A stretch of 64,000 nt of DNA. Source: Maylandia zebra (Eukaryota; Chordata; Actinopteri; Cichliformes; Cichlidae). The stretch covers positions 19,853,560-19,917,559 of the forward strand of contig NC_135177.1 in NCBI RefSeq assembly GCF_041146795.1, written 5' to 3'. The position numbers and the translations under genes were made by a program. Positions 1-20,562 of the stretch are shown one piece after another (the stretch's first letter is position 1; every line of letters begins with the position of its first letter). The notes beneath the pieces were generated by a model. It ran no database searches. It was not told the DNA's origin and saw nothing but the letters and a program-made list of their open reading frames with translations.

Positions 1-89
1 TGGAAACAATATGAATAGAGTGAAGTGTCATGTTCAAGAAACTAATCTAGCATTAACAAGTTATTTTCATTTTTTTGGACCACTCTCTA

Positions 90-312
90 AACCCTAGAAA
101 TGGTTGTGTGAGGAAAATCCCAGTAGGGCAACCGTTTCTGAAATATTCAGACCAGTCTGTCTAGCACTGGCAGCAAGGCCATATTCAATGTCACGAAGTC
201 CCCTTCCTACCCCATTTTGATGCCCAGGTTGAACTTCAGCATGTCGTCTTGACCGTATGTATGACCCTAAATGCACAGAGCTTCTGCTGTCTGATTGGCT
301 GATTACGTGAGG
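90..312 (-). mobile_element. Tc1/mariner transposon fragment (transposase N-terminal part)
   Basis: Read on the minus strand, this segment encodes the helix-turn-helix start of a fish Tc1-type transposase; a 60-codon open frame at 94-276 contains the stretch QTGLNISETVALLGFSSHN, typical of the paired-like DNA-binding region. Only the 5' part of the element is present; no DDE catalytic part, terminal repeat or TA duplication is visible. It appears to be the same Tc1 lineage as the remnant inside ptdss1 at 13.8-15.1 kb, which preserves other parts of the element. The family assignment rests on recognition of the conserved sequence, not on a database search. Confidence 0.75.
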
Positions 313-663
313 CTTTTTTGTGAAATAGTGTTACTTAAGTATTCACAGCCATTTAAATTACACCATTAAAGCTCTAAGGCCAAAAAAAGGGGTGACAATT
401 CTGTTAATGTAAACTGCAAATTGATCAGTAACACCTGCACACAGTTTTGTAAAGCAGTGATATTGACAGGTATTAAAAAATCAAAATACTGAATGCACTA
501 AATGATCATTTTTTAAAAAGCCTAAAACAAAGGAGTCCTTGCATCATTGTTCTAAAAGCTAAAATTAGTCTGAAAATATTTGGAATGAGCGGCTGGAGAA
601 TATCATATCACTCATGAAGTCATCAACATAACTTCAGGACTTTTTCTGTATCTTGAAACTGCT

Positions 664-676
664 GTTGCTAAGCGAC
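664..676 (+). promoter_or_regulatory. X-box-like (RFX-type) motif
   Basis: The 13 bases read GTTGCT-A-AGCGAC, an imperfect inverted half-site pair like the RFX-binding X-box found upstream of ciliary genes. The second half-site departs from consensus by one base. It sits 11 bases before the ATG of the small ORF at 687. Short motifs like this occur by chance, so the call is weak. Confidence 0.22.
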
Positions 677-686
677 GGTGGTAAAC

Positions 687-770
687 ATGGAGGGCGAGTC
701 AACCAACCAGCCTCATGAGTCAAAGTTGGAGTATGAAAGGCGAATTTACGATCTCCAAAACAACCCTTAA
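687..770 (+). other. Orphan 27-codon ORF, possible first exon or gene fragment
   Basis: An ATG in good Kozak context (AAACATGG) opens a 27-codon frame with a charged, coiled-coil-like end (HESKLEYERRIYDLQ), then meets TAA. A one-base shift near 766 would extend the frame by about ten more codons (LNEEHCHQQH) before the next stop. No splice donor follows directly. It could be the broken start of a duplicated coiled-coil or ciliary gene, or chance. I do not recognise a parent gene. Confidence 0.25.
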
Positions 771-3700
771 TGAAGAGCACTGTCACCAGCAGCACACGTG
801 ATGCTCATACCAACTGCTGTGTGGTACCTCGAGGTTTCCATAACAAATGTTAACAGCAACATATGATGCAGGCAGGGTCTAATTTGATCCTCTCTGGCAT
901 TTCTGACAACAATGTGACAAGGTGGGTCACCAGGCTACGTGTGTGTATGCTAAAACACAGACCACATCTACTCTTAAATCCAGTAAGTTCCAAACAAGCC
1001 AGAAAAGAAGTGCAATTCATCAATTAGTTCGGTACAGTACTGAGCAAATGAAGAGAAAAGGAAGTGACACATTTACTACTGGGACACACCGCTCATGAAC
1101 CCCATCTGCCTGCTGGATGTCACTTAGCTGAATAGATCTGGCATATGCCGGGCGAGGATAATAACAAAAGCCAGAGTGAGAATGTTTAAGAAGTACAAAT
1201 CACATCATTAATGTCATTAATTGGAGGCAGAAATGTAATTTTAACAGAGGTATGGGCTTGAATGGCTCCACTTCCACAGAACAAGACTAAGTCCACAATA
1301 AAACACTACCTCATTATGAAAGCAAACAGAATATAACAAGCAGGCTCAAAAACTTCAAAAAGGCCTCATCTCAGAGAATCACGCCAGGAACAAAAACCAG
1401 AATAATTATAGAAGAAAAAGTGTTTGAGAGTGAATTTTCACAAATACTGCCTGTAGAATTAGAGGCCACATGTGAGATTAATGAGGCACAGGCCTGACAA
1501 AGAGGGAAGGCACCATCTTTTCTCAATTCCGGATCAAGATGTAAACAATGTCCCACCCTCTAAACAAACAGGGAACAGTCCTCAAGGGAATGTAATTGTT
1601 ATATCAGCGTGCTGCTAGCACTTTCTCCTAATAGCAAAGAAAGCAGCCTTAAAGTGAAAATCTGTGCTGATAGTGTGCAACTAACTGTGAGAATAAGATT
1701 TTAATGTTGATTATTGGCACATGAGAAGCACCAGTGAAAAAACAAAGAGAGCATTCCTGAGGTCGGCCAGTGGACAAAGCAGCATTGTCATTTAGTAAAG
1801 GCTTGTTTTGGAAATCTGGATGACACTTGTTGATGTGCAACGAAGAGAAAATGTGACCAAGGCTCTAAAAAAAACAGTGCACTGTCATGTCTACCCAACA
1901 CCTTAGTGCAGAAAGCCCAGTGTCTTTATTAGCTGTGTTTTAGTGAGGGTTAGCAAACAAATAAAGTTCTTGGATGCTAAAAAGCATTAGTAAAACATAG
2001 GATGATTACATTTAAAGGAGACATTTGAGATTCTGGAAAAGTTTGATGAGATTTTGATGAAAAGACTGCTAGTAAACTTCACGTCTATATGGTAAATATT
2101 AAAAAAATATGTTAAGCCTAGCTTAGCATGAAGGCTAAAAGCAGCTAGCTAACGCCACATAAAGGTAAATTAGTTTTTAAATATATTGTTTTGTTAATTA
2201 CTGTGTGCAGCTTGTAATACAGGGTGTGATATGCTGGGAGGATGGAGAGGAATCCCTCACCTACTACATAAACTGCTTTTTGTTTTGTGTTTTATCTAAA
2301 TAAAATGTATTTCCCCCTCTGATTTTTAGCACTGCATCTTGAAACAGTCTATAAGGCAAACAACAATGAAATCAGAAACTGACTTTCACTTTCAGCACTC
2401 CTGATGGGAGATGACACAGCAAACATGGAGGCGATCTGGATCCCATTCTGTTTCAGCTTTTTATTCTTCCACCTTCACACCAATGCTGCTTCAACATGTA
2501 AACTGCAGCTAATTAAATAACAGAGAAATGAAACTGATTCAGAGTTGAATCTGAGGCCCATCAGGCGGCAAAACACATTACAGAGTATTTCATTATATTA
2601 ATAAGAATTACATTTAATCCAGTTAAATTATTTATATGGAAGTATTACAGGTGTTGCTTGATTGGATTTTTAATTATTATTAATTGCAAAGACAGTAAGG
2701 GTTGCAAAAATCTTCTCGGAACAACATTTTAAAGTTGAGTTCCTTATTTCAAAAAAATGAACATTTAGGAAAAATAGAGAAATCAGGACATTCGGGACCA
2801 AATTACTCATCTTTCTGAACATATTTAAAAGAATGTATTTGTTCATGAAATTTCAGAAGCAGCAGCGGGTTTTTTAACTGAAGCTGCACTCCACACCGCA
2901 CAGATTACATATTCAAGTAAGCAAGATAACACTAGTAAGTGCAGATAAACCCAATTGAGCTCTTGTGACCATCGGAGATAAGAAGAGATTAGACGTGAAA
3001 TTACAAGCTTGGGGACAGACATTATCAGATAAAGACATGCTTCCACTAATCATCTTGAAATGCAGGACTGCAGAGCTAGAGTGACATGGGGGATGAGAAG
3101 CCCCAAAAACTTGCATATTCGACAGGACAAAGACAAATGCCTTCTGAAAAAAAATGACCACATGGAAGACAAAAGGCAGCACCTCCATGTGACATAAAAC
3201 AGACTCCATTGCGTCTGTCTAAAAAGTGATTGTGGTTAGCTCTTGTCTTTTCCAATAACTGTGCATCTGAACAAGACAAGCAAGAGATTTACATAAAGCA
3301 GATTTTCCAACACAACATGACCTTGTATTCAGTTGTTGCACGTTGACGGACATGCTGGGACTTGATAGATGTAATATGGCTCTATTGTGTGAGTCGAAGG
3401 GAGTTTTTTTGGTCATATTGCTCAGGCACTCATCCCCTGTGCAGACAGCAGCCTCAGGTATTTCACTGCCTGTCCACCCCCACCCTGATTGTGACTGACT
3501 GTCACATGAAAACTAAACCTTTCCCAGATTCCTGTTTCAAATATGCCATTTGTGCCAGCTTAGCAAGCAGACGAAAGACGAACCTTAGGAAATTTAACCT
3601 CTAGCCCTGAAGTCATAGCCCACGTTTCATTTGCAAACCGCTGAGCTTACTCTTCAATTCTCAGGGAAACAGGAGAGTGGGGTGGGAGTCATGAGTGTAG

Positions 3701-6540
3701 CCATAATGTTCTGTGGTGCAGAGGCTTCAAACGAAATCCTTTCTTTAAATTCTTTACATGAGTCACGTTTTTAGAGGTGTTGTCCAACCTGATAAACTCA
3801 TTCACTCGATTCCACCTCCCAAAAAGACATCATTTCTGTATTTCATCAGACTGAAGCAATATTAAAAAATTTTAGGCACTGAGCAAAACCACTGAAGCAA
3901 AAAGAGTCTCACTGAGATCCAGATGTTGTCATTTTTTTCCATTTATAAATCCTGAATTTCAAAATATGCAGCCAAAGATATAAACAAAATACCTATTAAA
4001 TTAAGACGTGTCTACATTAAAAATATCTGTTACTGCTTATCCCATTCTAGGGCTGTGCCTCATCATTCCCATGAGAGAGAAAAAGTTCCCAGGATCTTGG
4101 TCAGCCATATTTGGTATGCTAATACCCACTCAATCTGACACATTCCCAACACACAGGAACAGGTGTCTTCAAAACAAGGCAAAGTCTTAGCGATCAGGGT
4201 ATCCTCTTTTGTGGCTCCACAAGCAGCAAAAGGGGAAAATTATATGGTTTGGGAAAACCGTGGCAGCCTAAGCACAGAGACCCAAAACACACACACAGCA
4301 CTAGTGCTGAAATGTTAACAAGTAATTATATGCCTGGACTGCACTATAGAATAGCGATGAGACATAATAAAACCAAAGCGAGTCAGAGCACAGAAGGTCG
4401 TGGCTGATGTGCAGCTAGACAACAAACCATTCCAGGATCTAATAAGGTGAATTCAGGGGAAGCTGAAAACATTTAACTGAGCTTCCATGAAAGGAATCTC
4501 TGTATAACTGATACAGCATCTAATCAGATATGGAAACTCACGCTGGATGAAAATGTGAAATGTGTTTGTGTCTCACCCATCAACATGGCAACTGGGAGGA
4601 GTTGAAACATCCTGACTCTGAGACGAATATAATGCACGTATCTGCATCTCGGTTACTGTCGCTCCTCTGACCGCTCGCTCACAGCAGCTTTCTGTTCAGC
4701 TCTCCCGTTCCACATGTGTTAGCTGTGAGCGGGATTTGTTTAACTGTCTGGAAAGCAGCCACTGTATGGTAATTTCTGTTGTGATAATTGCCTTAAGTAC
4801 AGGTTAATGTGCGTGTACCCGAGCTGCTGGGCGAGTGAGCTTAACGCTGTTTGATGCTGACTGCGAGTTACTTGAAAACTTTAACAAGGCTGGGTGCAGG
4901 CCACGAGAAAAGCCTTGACTGGAGGCAGTTGCCTCCTATGGCTTCATATTCAGCAGTCACACTGTGGCTCGAAGAGTTGTTTGTTCACTTTAACTAATCA
5001 GTAAGGACATTACGCAAATTATAAATATGCTGTGTGTGGGTGGGTGGGGGGGGGCAACAAAGAACCTTGGATTGTGTTCAGACTGAGCATCCTTTTAGCT
5101 TTATTTGCGCCTGCTGGTAATCAGGTCAGCTGTCTAACCATGTGTGACAAGAGAGAAAGCAAAACAAGCGCAAAAAAAACAAAAAAACAGCAGAAAATCC
5201 TCCAACCATGATGGGAGGAAATATTACATCTGTGACTATTGCTAACAGGCATGAAATTTATGAGCATACACTCATCGTTGGCCTATATTCTGTGTGGCTT
5301 CAGACTTGTCTTCAGTACAGTATGAAATCATGTCAGAACACAGCACAAAGTTTTAATGACCTTCAGAGTGCACAGATAGTGTGAAAGGTTAAAGGATGCT
5401 TAGCTTTCTTAGAAGCTTTTCTTTACTCTTAGATAAAATGCGCAGCCCGTTGTGTCTTTAAAAACCATCAGTGTGATCCAACATGTCTTTGAACGCAACA
5501 TGACAAATTACCTCTGACTTCGGAGATTTACAGTGGCACCCCGAGGCCAGACATTTATCTGCTCAGCCTTGTACATGTCTTCATATCAAAGAGGCTCAAC
5601 CTCCTCTCGTGGCTTTGAAAACCCCAAATCAGCCATGCAAAATACCAAGGTGGTGTTATTATCCTGAGATGATTACTCTTGGAAAGTTCACATGAATTAC
5701 ATAACATAATATCATATTGCAAGCAGGTGGGTGACAGACACCATGTCCTTTGCTGCAGCAGCAGCAGCAGCGTTGCATTTGCACATATTTTATTTGACTA
5801 AATTCTCCTTTGAATTAAAGATAAAGTGTTTATAAGTGCTCTTGCTTTAGTGTATTTTCAGACACTGCTACAGGAGGTCACTGTGTGTACAGTTATTTGC
5901 TCATTTTGAATGCTTTTGTCACCAGACATTTCCAAAACACTCATAACTACAGCGAATCTTAAGGCGCCCTAACGCACAATAGTTCTGTAAATAACTTAGT
6001 GCACAAATATTCATTTAAACTCTTGACAGTATGTGAGTTTTGTTTACCTGTTCTCTCCTTTTGCATTGGAGGGCGGTGGGTGCAGAACAGTTTGGTTGTC
6101 CTCCATGTCCACGACACATTTTGTATTCAGTTCAATTTCTGCAGAGAAAAGTTTGTTTGGAAAGTGAAGCAGAATGCGGGGGTGTGAAGAATAAAATCGG
6201 AGTTACTTTGGCCTTCTTTAAACTATTCTCAAGTCTGACTTCAGGCTCACAACTCAAACTGAAAGCAGCAATGGCGAAGAAACCAAAAGTTTATGGTAAT
6301 GTGGCACGAAGCCAAGGAGACAGAAAAGGAGTCTGCAAGCAGAAATCGTCGTTATAACACTTACCCCTGCGGTTCATGGGCCGAACTCTCACTGCAACTT
6401 TTACCTTTGTATCCGACATTTTCGTCCACTTTTCACTCCCACCCTGTCTATTCGCCCAGCTATCAACGCAGAATCTCCGACAAGAAAGCCCGGCTTTTTG
6501 CCAGAAAACAGGGCAAAAGAATCTAGCTAAACAATCCCAA
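771..6540. other. Gene-free stretch
   Basis: No coding exon with supporting splice sites or recognisable homology was found on either strand. The open frames here are short (under about 105 codons) and have no domain-like composition. A CAG/GCA run lies at about 5756-5771 and a G-run at about 5045-5054. The sequence is AT-rich intergenic DNA; distal regulatory elements cannot be excluded. Confidence 0.5.
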
Positions 6541-6850
6541 ATGAGTCCGATCCTCGATGAGAAGTGATGGGAAAGCGTTCATTTTTGTCTTAGTATCCAT
6601 CCGGGTTCGCTTCGTGTGCAAATCCAGCACTCAGCTCCAGCCCCAGACAGCATCCCCACCGCCATCTTCCACTGGGAGCACGACTGCTATCCTCTGGCAG
6701 ACTGGAGAGGCTGTGCCAAAGAGGGGGAAAGGATTTACGCACCCCGCCGGCGCATCGGCGCATTGGGGGAAACCAATGAACGAGAAATGTGAGCGTGTGT
6801 GACAAGTTAGTTCACATGCATCAGTGAGCATTGAGAGGCAGTGCGGAGCT
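6541..6850 (-). promoter_or_regulatory. CpG-richer block, candidate promoter with YY1-like motif
   Basis: This block has noticeably more CpG than the DNA around it. It holds a CCAAT sequence near 6772. On the minus strand it has AAGATGGC (6661-6668 on the plus strand), which resembles the YY1 motif at the transcription start of many housekeeping genes. The ATG inside that motif opens a short frame on the minus strand. No downstream exons were recognised, so the block may be an orphan or bidirectional promoter. The call is inference from composition and motifs. Confidence 0.3.
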
Positions 6851-7212
6851 AGGAGTCAGCTTTAAACAGTTGTTATCAAATATGATTTTTGGCTACGACT
6901 TATTGGCGCTTAGTTCTCTCACACATACACACTGAATTGTTTAATTATTTGCATTTTTGGTAAGCAAGAAAAGGGGTCAAAAAAATTTACAGTTATATAA
7001 CTTTATTATAAGGTTTAGCAGAATCATTTTTTGACCCACCACCTCACTTCTGTTGACGTAAAGCCTAAAAATAATGTCTGTTTTTCACTCTTATATCCCC
7101 AAGCTGCCAAATCTAACCGTTACATTAGCATTTATTCTGGGCTTCTTTGAATTTCTTTTTAAAGTTTAAGTTTTGCCATTTGTCAATCACCTTAAAGTTT
7201 TGCATTAAAAAG

Positions 7213-7216
<4 letters not shown>

Positions 7217-7251
<35 letters not shown>
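7217..7251. repeat. (CA)n microsatellite
   Basis: An uninterrupted CA dinucleotide run lies in AT-rich DNA downstream of nhlrc1. Confidence 0.95.
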
Positions 7252-7258
<7 letters not shown>

Positions 7259-7788
7259 TAATTTGTAACTTCTGTTTTAACACATATGATATAATCTAAT
7301 TTAAAAAGTCTTCTGTTATACACGGAAAAAATAAACATATAATCTGTAGTTGTGGCATATAACGTTTATACTGTCTATGTATGGTCTCACTGTCTGCTGT
7401 TAGCAGCTGGACCTTTATTTCTCAGATAGTTTCAATTGGCATAATTTTTCAAAAGCCTTGGATCAGTTCAGAGACTGAGAATCATCACATTGCTATATTA
7501 CACGTCATTAAATAACACAACATCATTTTCAACAACTGCTACAACATTAACACAATAACAGACATAATTTCATACCTGACGTCCTGCTGAAAATGGTTTC
7601 ACCATATACAACCTTTTGTTTTATTATTATTTTGACACTTTCAAAGTAACACAATGACATTTTTACACTCTATCTAAAGTAAAACTTGACTTGTAAACTA
7701 GTCACAGAAGGCAACTCAAACAACAACAAAAATAAATTAATACAACCTCTCATCACTTCATCCTGTGATAAGCTACATTTCACTTCAC

Positions 7789-7794
7789 TTTATT
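7789..7794 (-). other. Polyadenylation signal for nhlrc1 (AATAAA)
   Basis: TTTATT on the plus strand reads AATAAA on the minus strand, about 48 bases after the nhlrc1 stop codon. It is the first canonical signal in the right orientation. Confidence 0.5.
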
Positions 7795-7841
7795 GAATTT
7801 GTCTCACTTGAACAGCTACTTTGGGATTGTTCATACATAAA

Positions 7842-9080
7842 CTATGTCACAGGTCCAGCATCAGATTTGGGAGAATAAATCTTCACTGTATGGTCTCCAC
7901 TGTCCAGTGTAATGAGAAGGTTGTTCAGTAGCGTTAATCCAACAGGGCGAATAAGATGGTCTCCCACAAGAGGAGTACGGACTGGGCCACTCTGGAGCTT
8001 CCCTAAGCTCCAAATCATCCCCTGGTCTGAGTCAATCACAATTAGATCTCCATCTCTGTCGAACGCCACACCTGAGATGCTGAGCCTCACTGTGGACTGC
8101 AGGGTCAGGCTAAAAGTGTCTGTCTGGTAAAGGAGGTGGAACTCTTTTGTAAACACCCTGAGCCTTCTGTGTTGGTGTCTCTCCGTTGGATTGGTGACAT
8201 CAGTTAGATGCTCCGTCACTGCAGTGTTCCCATTCACGCAACAATAGGCCACCGCTTTAGGGCACTGAAGGTCTGAAATGGTTGTTTGATGCTCTAGAAC
8301 GACGCTGTGACTATAGTCCACCCTCACCTTGGAGAGAGTGCCGGCCTCAACATCAGAGACCAGGATGTGTCCACAACTGTCAGTGTCCACGCCCCAGGGC
8401 ATCTGGAAGGAATCTTTGATTGTCAACATGTGATTCCCCCTGGATGTGAACACTTTTACAGCTTTATCACCTGCATCAGTCACAACCACGTGACCAGCTG
8501 GGGTCACTGCCACATCCACTGGGTAACAGATGTCCCCACTGGCTGCTCCTTTTCGCCCAAAGCTGTGCAGCTTCTTTCCCTGTAGATTGAACACCACCAC
8601 TCTCTTTTCTCCATCATGGACCACAACTATTGTTCCTGAGGACCCCAAAACAGCTATTCCAGTTGGGTTGATAAGAGTCCCCCACCCACCAAATGCAGTA
8701 CGCAGGAGAAGAGTTGTGCACGTCAGAGCTGCGGGAAAGATAAAACCAGCTTTTGCTCTACACGGAGGAGCAGACGGTGAGGGACTTTGAGACAACAGAA
8801 GATCCTTTAGGTCACTAAGAACCTGGCAGTGGGAGGTGCTGTCAACACTGCATAACTGTCGACAGAAAGGGCACTCCAGCTTCCTCAGGAGAGGGTGGGA
8901 CAAAGCTGTGATGCATTCCAGACAGAGTACATGGCCACAGGAAAGGTTCTGCGGTCTGCGCTCCCTTTGCTGACAGCTAAACGTCTCGAAGCAGACTTTG
9001 CACTCCAGTAGGTTGATCTGTATCTCTCTGATGATCCCCTCTGGACTGAGGCAGCCACGATGTTGGAGACTCTTAGCCAT
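7842..9080 (-). CDS. nhlrc1: NHLRC1 (malin), RING-type E3 ubiquitin ligase
   Basis: This single-exon gene of 412 codons is close to the length of mammalian malin (about 395). A C3HC4 RING finger lies at residues 27-73 with all eight zinc ligands present (C27, C30, C48, H50, C53, C56, C70, C73). The rest forms NHL repeats, a beta-propeller rich in motifs such as PTGIAVL, PVDVAVTP and PWGVDTD. In mammals malin pairs with the phosphatase laforin and ubiquitinates glycogen-metabolism proteins; its loss causes Lafora disease. The ATG chosen lies 26 residues before the first RING cysteine, as in the family, and no intron is needed. The frame is intact. The gene lies about 2.1 kb downstream of ptdss1 on the same strand. 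Confidence 0.97.
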   Translation of the reverse strand: MAKSLQHRGCLSPEGIIREIQINLLECKVCFETFSCQQRERRPQNLSCGHVLCLECITALSHPLLRKLECPFCRQLCSVDSTSHCQVLSDLKDLLLSQSPSPSAPPCRAKAGFIFPAALTCTTLLLRTAFGGWGTLINPTGIAVLGSSGTIVVVHDGEKRVVVFNLQGKKLHSFGRKGAASGDICYPVDVAVTPAGHVVVTDAGDKAVKVFTSRGNHMLTIKDSFQMPWGVDTDSCGHILVSDVEAGTLSKVRVDYSHSVVLEHQTTISDLQCPKAVAYCCVNGNTAVTEHLTDVTNPTERHQHRRLRVFTKEFHLLYQTDTFSLTLQSTVRLSISGVAFDRDGDLIVIDSDQGMIWSLGKLQSGPVRTPLVGDHLIRPVGLTLLNNLLITLDSGDHTVKIYSPKSDAGPVT

Positions 9081-11221
9081 GACTGAAATATCCTGTTCTT
9101 TAAACCCTGTGGGATGGTTCAGTCAGCTGATGCAGGCAGCAGCAAATTCAGGAAACCAAAATAGAATGCCAATTTACGTGGTGAAATAGAGAATCATGGA
9201 GAGAGGCATATGAAGCACAATTTTGTGTAAGCACTCGTGCCCTGGGCTTTTAGGCCTCAACTGTCACGTGGTATTTTGCACATAACTAAGGCTCTCTGCT
9301 GCCCTCCTTTGGAACAGTCACAGAACCCAAATTGCAGATATCACAGAGTAAATTCAGTGACAAAAAAGCCTGTATATTACTTTTAAAAAAGGAAAGAAAG
9401 AAATATGCCTGGCTGGAGTTCAGTGCACAATCTTAAATGTGCAACAGTGTGTCAGCCACAGCTCTGCCACTACTCATGTTTATTTCCAAAGGAACAGCAA
9501 CCGTACCTTCAAATACATCTTGCCGTAGGTCAGCATGCGGCAGCTATTTCAGTCTGAGTTTCATGCTGTGCAGACGGAGTGAAATCTGATCTGTTATGGG
9601 CCGTGCTTGAATCAGCCAATCCAGCCCTCCTTTGCTGCAGCGGGACACCCCTCAGGGGTCAAACAATGTCATTTAAAATTTCTCTTGTTAAGTACGCAAA
9701 CACAGAGGGGCTTCCTGCTAATAGGAATGTGACAGCAAGTAAAAACGACCAAACAAGATTAAGAGGAAATGAAAACACTTTTAATACATTTCACAGTGGA
9801 AAAGAACAGCACAGGTCGTTTTCAGCAGAATTGTTTTTGGCAAATGACATCTAAATCCACAGACGAGGTCCTATTTAGTGTCTACTGTATGTAGCACGGG
9901 AGCCAGGTCTGTTCCAGAGAGGTCAGTGTCTGGATTGTCAAGGATTATGAGGGATAGTATATCTGTACTGAGATGATACTGACACATGAAATGGAAATAT
10001 AACCTTCAAATAAAATACTCAAGGCCAGAAGAATCAAAGACACACACAAAAAAAATCAGTCTTAATAGAAACTGAAAGAAGATAGGAGTTAAAAAAACAA
10101 AACAAACATGCAAACAGGCACAAGGGGTGAATTAAAATGTTACCACGACAGTGAAAAAGGTTCACATAACAATACTGGCATCTTGCTGTGTGGTGAATAC
10201 AAAGACTCTTATAACGGTTTCCTACTACAACACTTGTTTTGATTGGAGTCAGCCATGCAAATGCAATATACGCAACAAGGTCAATCCAGACACAGACAGA
10301 AAAACTGACAATACATGCAGTAATTTGAATAATTATCTTCTCTTATTAGTAAAAAAAAAAAAAGAAGAAAAGAAAAGAAAAGAAAAAAAATTAGCAGCCA
10401 CAGGAGGACAAGGAGAGTAAAATCACTCAAGGTCACAATGATTCACAAAATACTCGAACATTACTTAATGTACAGTATTTTCAATAAACTTTCTGCAAAG
10501 TGCTTAAACTGTGTGCTTTGCTTCATTACAGGCCAAACGCAGACCCAAGCCGGTGATCCTACCACGCTAAAGCTGTCTGGTATTGAACTCCTGCCCACAT
10601 TCAAGTTAAAAAACATAAAATAGTGAACATCTATGATGTAAATAGATAATCAGTGACAGACATTTATATAAAAATGCTTTAGCTTCTTTTGTGCTATAAA
10701 CATAGACGCTCCACTAAGTGATAAATTCTACATAATGGCTTTTAACATTGAAATGGGTTTGATACCAGAGTTGATATAAACCAGTCAATTGTACATTAGC
10801 CTTTAATGATACTGCTTCATAGGATAACTGAATTATGGCTCACTAGCTACAATGATCATGCAATTATATTTAGAAATGGCAGTTTTTGTTGCCACACCTT
10901 TCTCTCACACACTCGCACAAAATAAAATTCTCCCACTCTTTCATCCAAAAAGCAAACACAAAAAAAAAAGTGATCAGTGGTTTAGGAGCTTTTATGACTA
11001 CAGCACACACCAACGTGTGTATCTCTGTAGTCTGAGCCACTGTGCACTCCTAATAACACTGCATGGACCTGTTTTTCCACTTCTGCTGTCTGCACTCCAT
11101 CTACTGTAGGTGGGTGGCTTTCTAGGCTTCGGTTACATCAGGAAGTGGTCGTAGCTTTACCCTCTTCTCCATCTGTAATCTTTCACACTTTGGGTTACCC
11201 AACAGCCTCCGCCTCCAACTC
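9081..11221. other. Intergenic region and probable ptdss1 3' UTR
   Basis: No coding exon was recognised between the nhlrc1 start and the ptdss1 stop codon. The part next to 11221 should contain the ptdss1 3' UTR on the minus strand; its end cannot be placed from sequence alone. A purine-rich tract lies at about 10349-10390. The nhlrc1 promoter must lie in the 9.1-9.6 kb part, where no strong TATA box was seen. Confidence 0.5.
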
Positions 11222-19417
<8,196 letters not shown>

Positions 19418-20028
19418 AGCTGGACGCAGCCAGGCAGGAGAGCAGCAGCAGCAGCAGCAGCTCCTCACGGCAGCATGAGAAAGTGAGCCACCTCGACCAG
19501 TGAAAAATACCAGGAAAAACACCAGACACAGTGGAAATGGTTACATTACTAACGGTACAGCAAGCAAAGCAAGCGGCAGAATTAGAGATGAGGAAAGACT
19601 GTTAAGAGTCAAACTGTTCACTTCTGATGTTGATTGGTTTGCGTGCTTGCTGGGAGTGTCTCGAGGCGGAAGAGTTCACGTGCTCGTGTGCTGATTGTTT
19701 TTAGCATGGCTTCCAGGCAGGGACTTTATGGCATGAGTGACTGCGCACGTTCTTGACTTCAAAAATCTCTCAGTTAATTATGTGACTACACAAAAACGCC
19801 TTAATAAAGCAATGCATAGGTTTTGGTGTCTTGCACAAATTACAGGCGGACATCCGTTTGCATGTAAAATGAACGCGTTTCCTGAGTGTTTTCTCAGAAT
19901 TGGATGCGTCACTTGTTTAAAGACTTAAGTTGGTGCGTGCTTGTCTCCCCCCTGTGGCCCCTTATGGTTTCACATGCCGTGTTAAACAGCTCTCCGCTCC
20001 CTGCAGGGGTCAGAGGCATCCTTTATAC
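19418..20028. other. ptdss1 upstream region
   Basis: This holds the presumed ptdss1 promoter and 5' UTR. A CAG/CTG run at about 19441-19462 lies directly upstream of the start codon and would be in the 5' UTR. No further coding sequence was recognised. No clear TATA box was seen at a suitable distance. Confidence 0.4.
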
Positions 20029-20328
20029 CAGCGGTCCCCAACCCTTTTTGCGCCACGGACCGGTTTATGCCCGACAATATTTTCACGGACCGGCCTTTAG
20101 GGTGTCGCGGATAAATACAACAAAATAAAACTAGTACCGGTACCGAAAAAAAAGGAGATTTATTCATAACACACGTGAAAAGACCCAGGAAAACCGAGTT
20201 AACGATAAAAACGATAACAAAATAACGCTTAAAAACCGATTAAAAACCCTGAAAACCATATTTTTCACACCTGAGCCTCAACTCTCGTGGCCCGGTACCA
20301 AACGACTCACGGGGCTTGGGGACCGCTG
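20029..20328. mobile_element. 300-bp hAT-type MITE with perfect 8-bp duplication
   Basis: The inverted ends are CAGCGGTCCCCAA and TTGGGGACCGCTG. The flanking direct repeats are CTTTATAC at 20021-20028 and 20329-20336. Internal motifs (GCCACGGACCGG, GGCCCGGTACC) match a common fish and vertebrate hAT family of this look. There is no coding capacity. The intact ends and duplication suggest a fairly young insertion. Confidence 0.9.
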
Positions 20329-20562
20329 CTTTATACAGCCTTTCATCTGAGGTAAAAGAAGTACTCGCACTTAAAACAAATACTTTTCATATTTTACCTA
20401 AGTAAAAATATTTAAATGAAATGTGCAAAAAGTGCTTAAAGTATGAAAGTAAATCATTAGATATCAGGATATGTTTTTATTTACTTTATGGAAGATGAGC
20501 AGTCTAGACATGATTATATAAATTTTATATACTGCAGCCGCTAAATTAATCGTATAACAATC

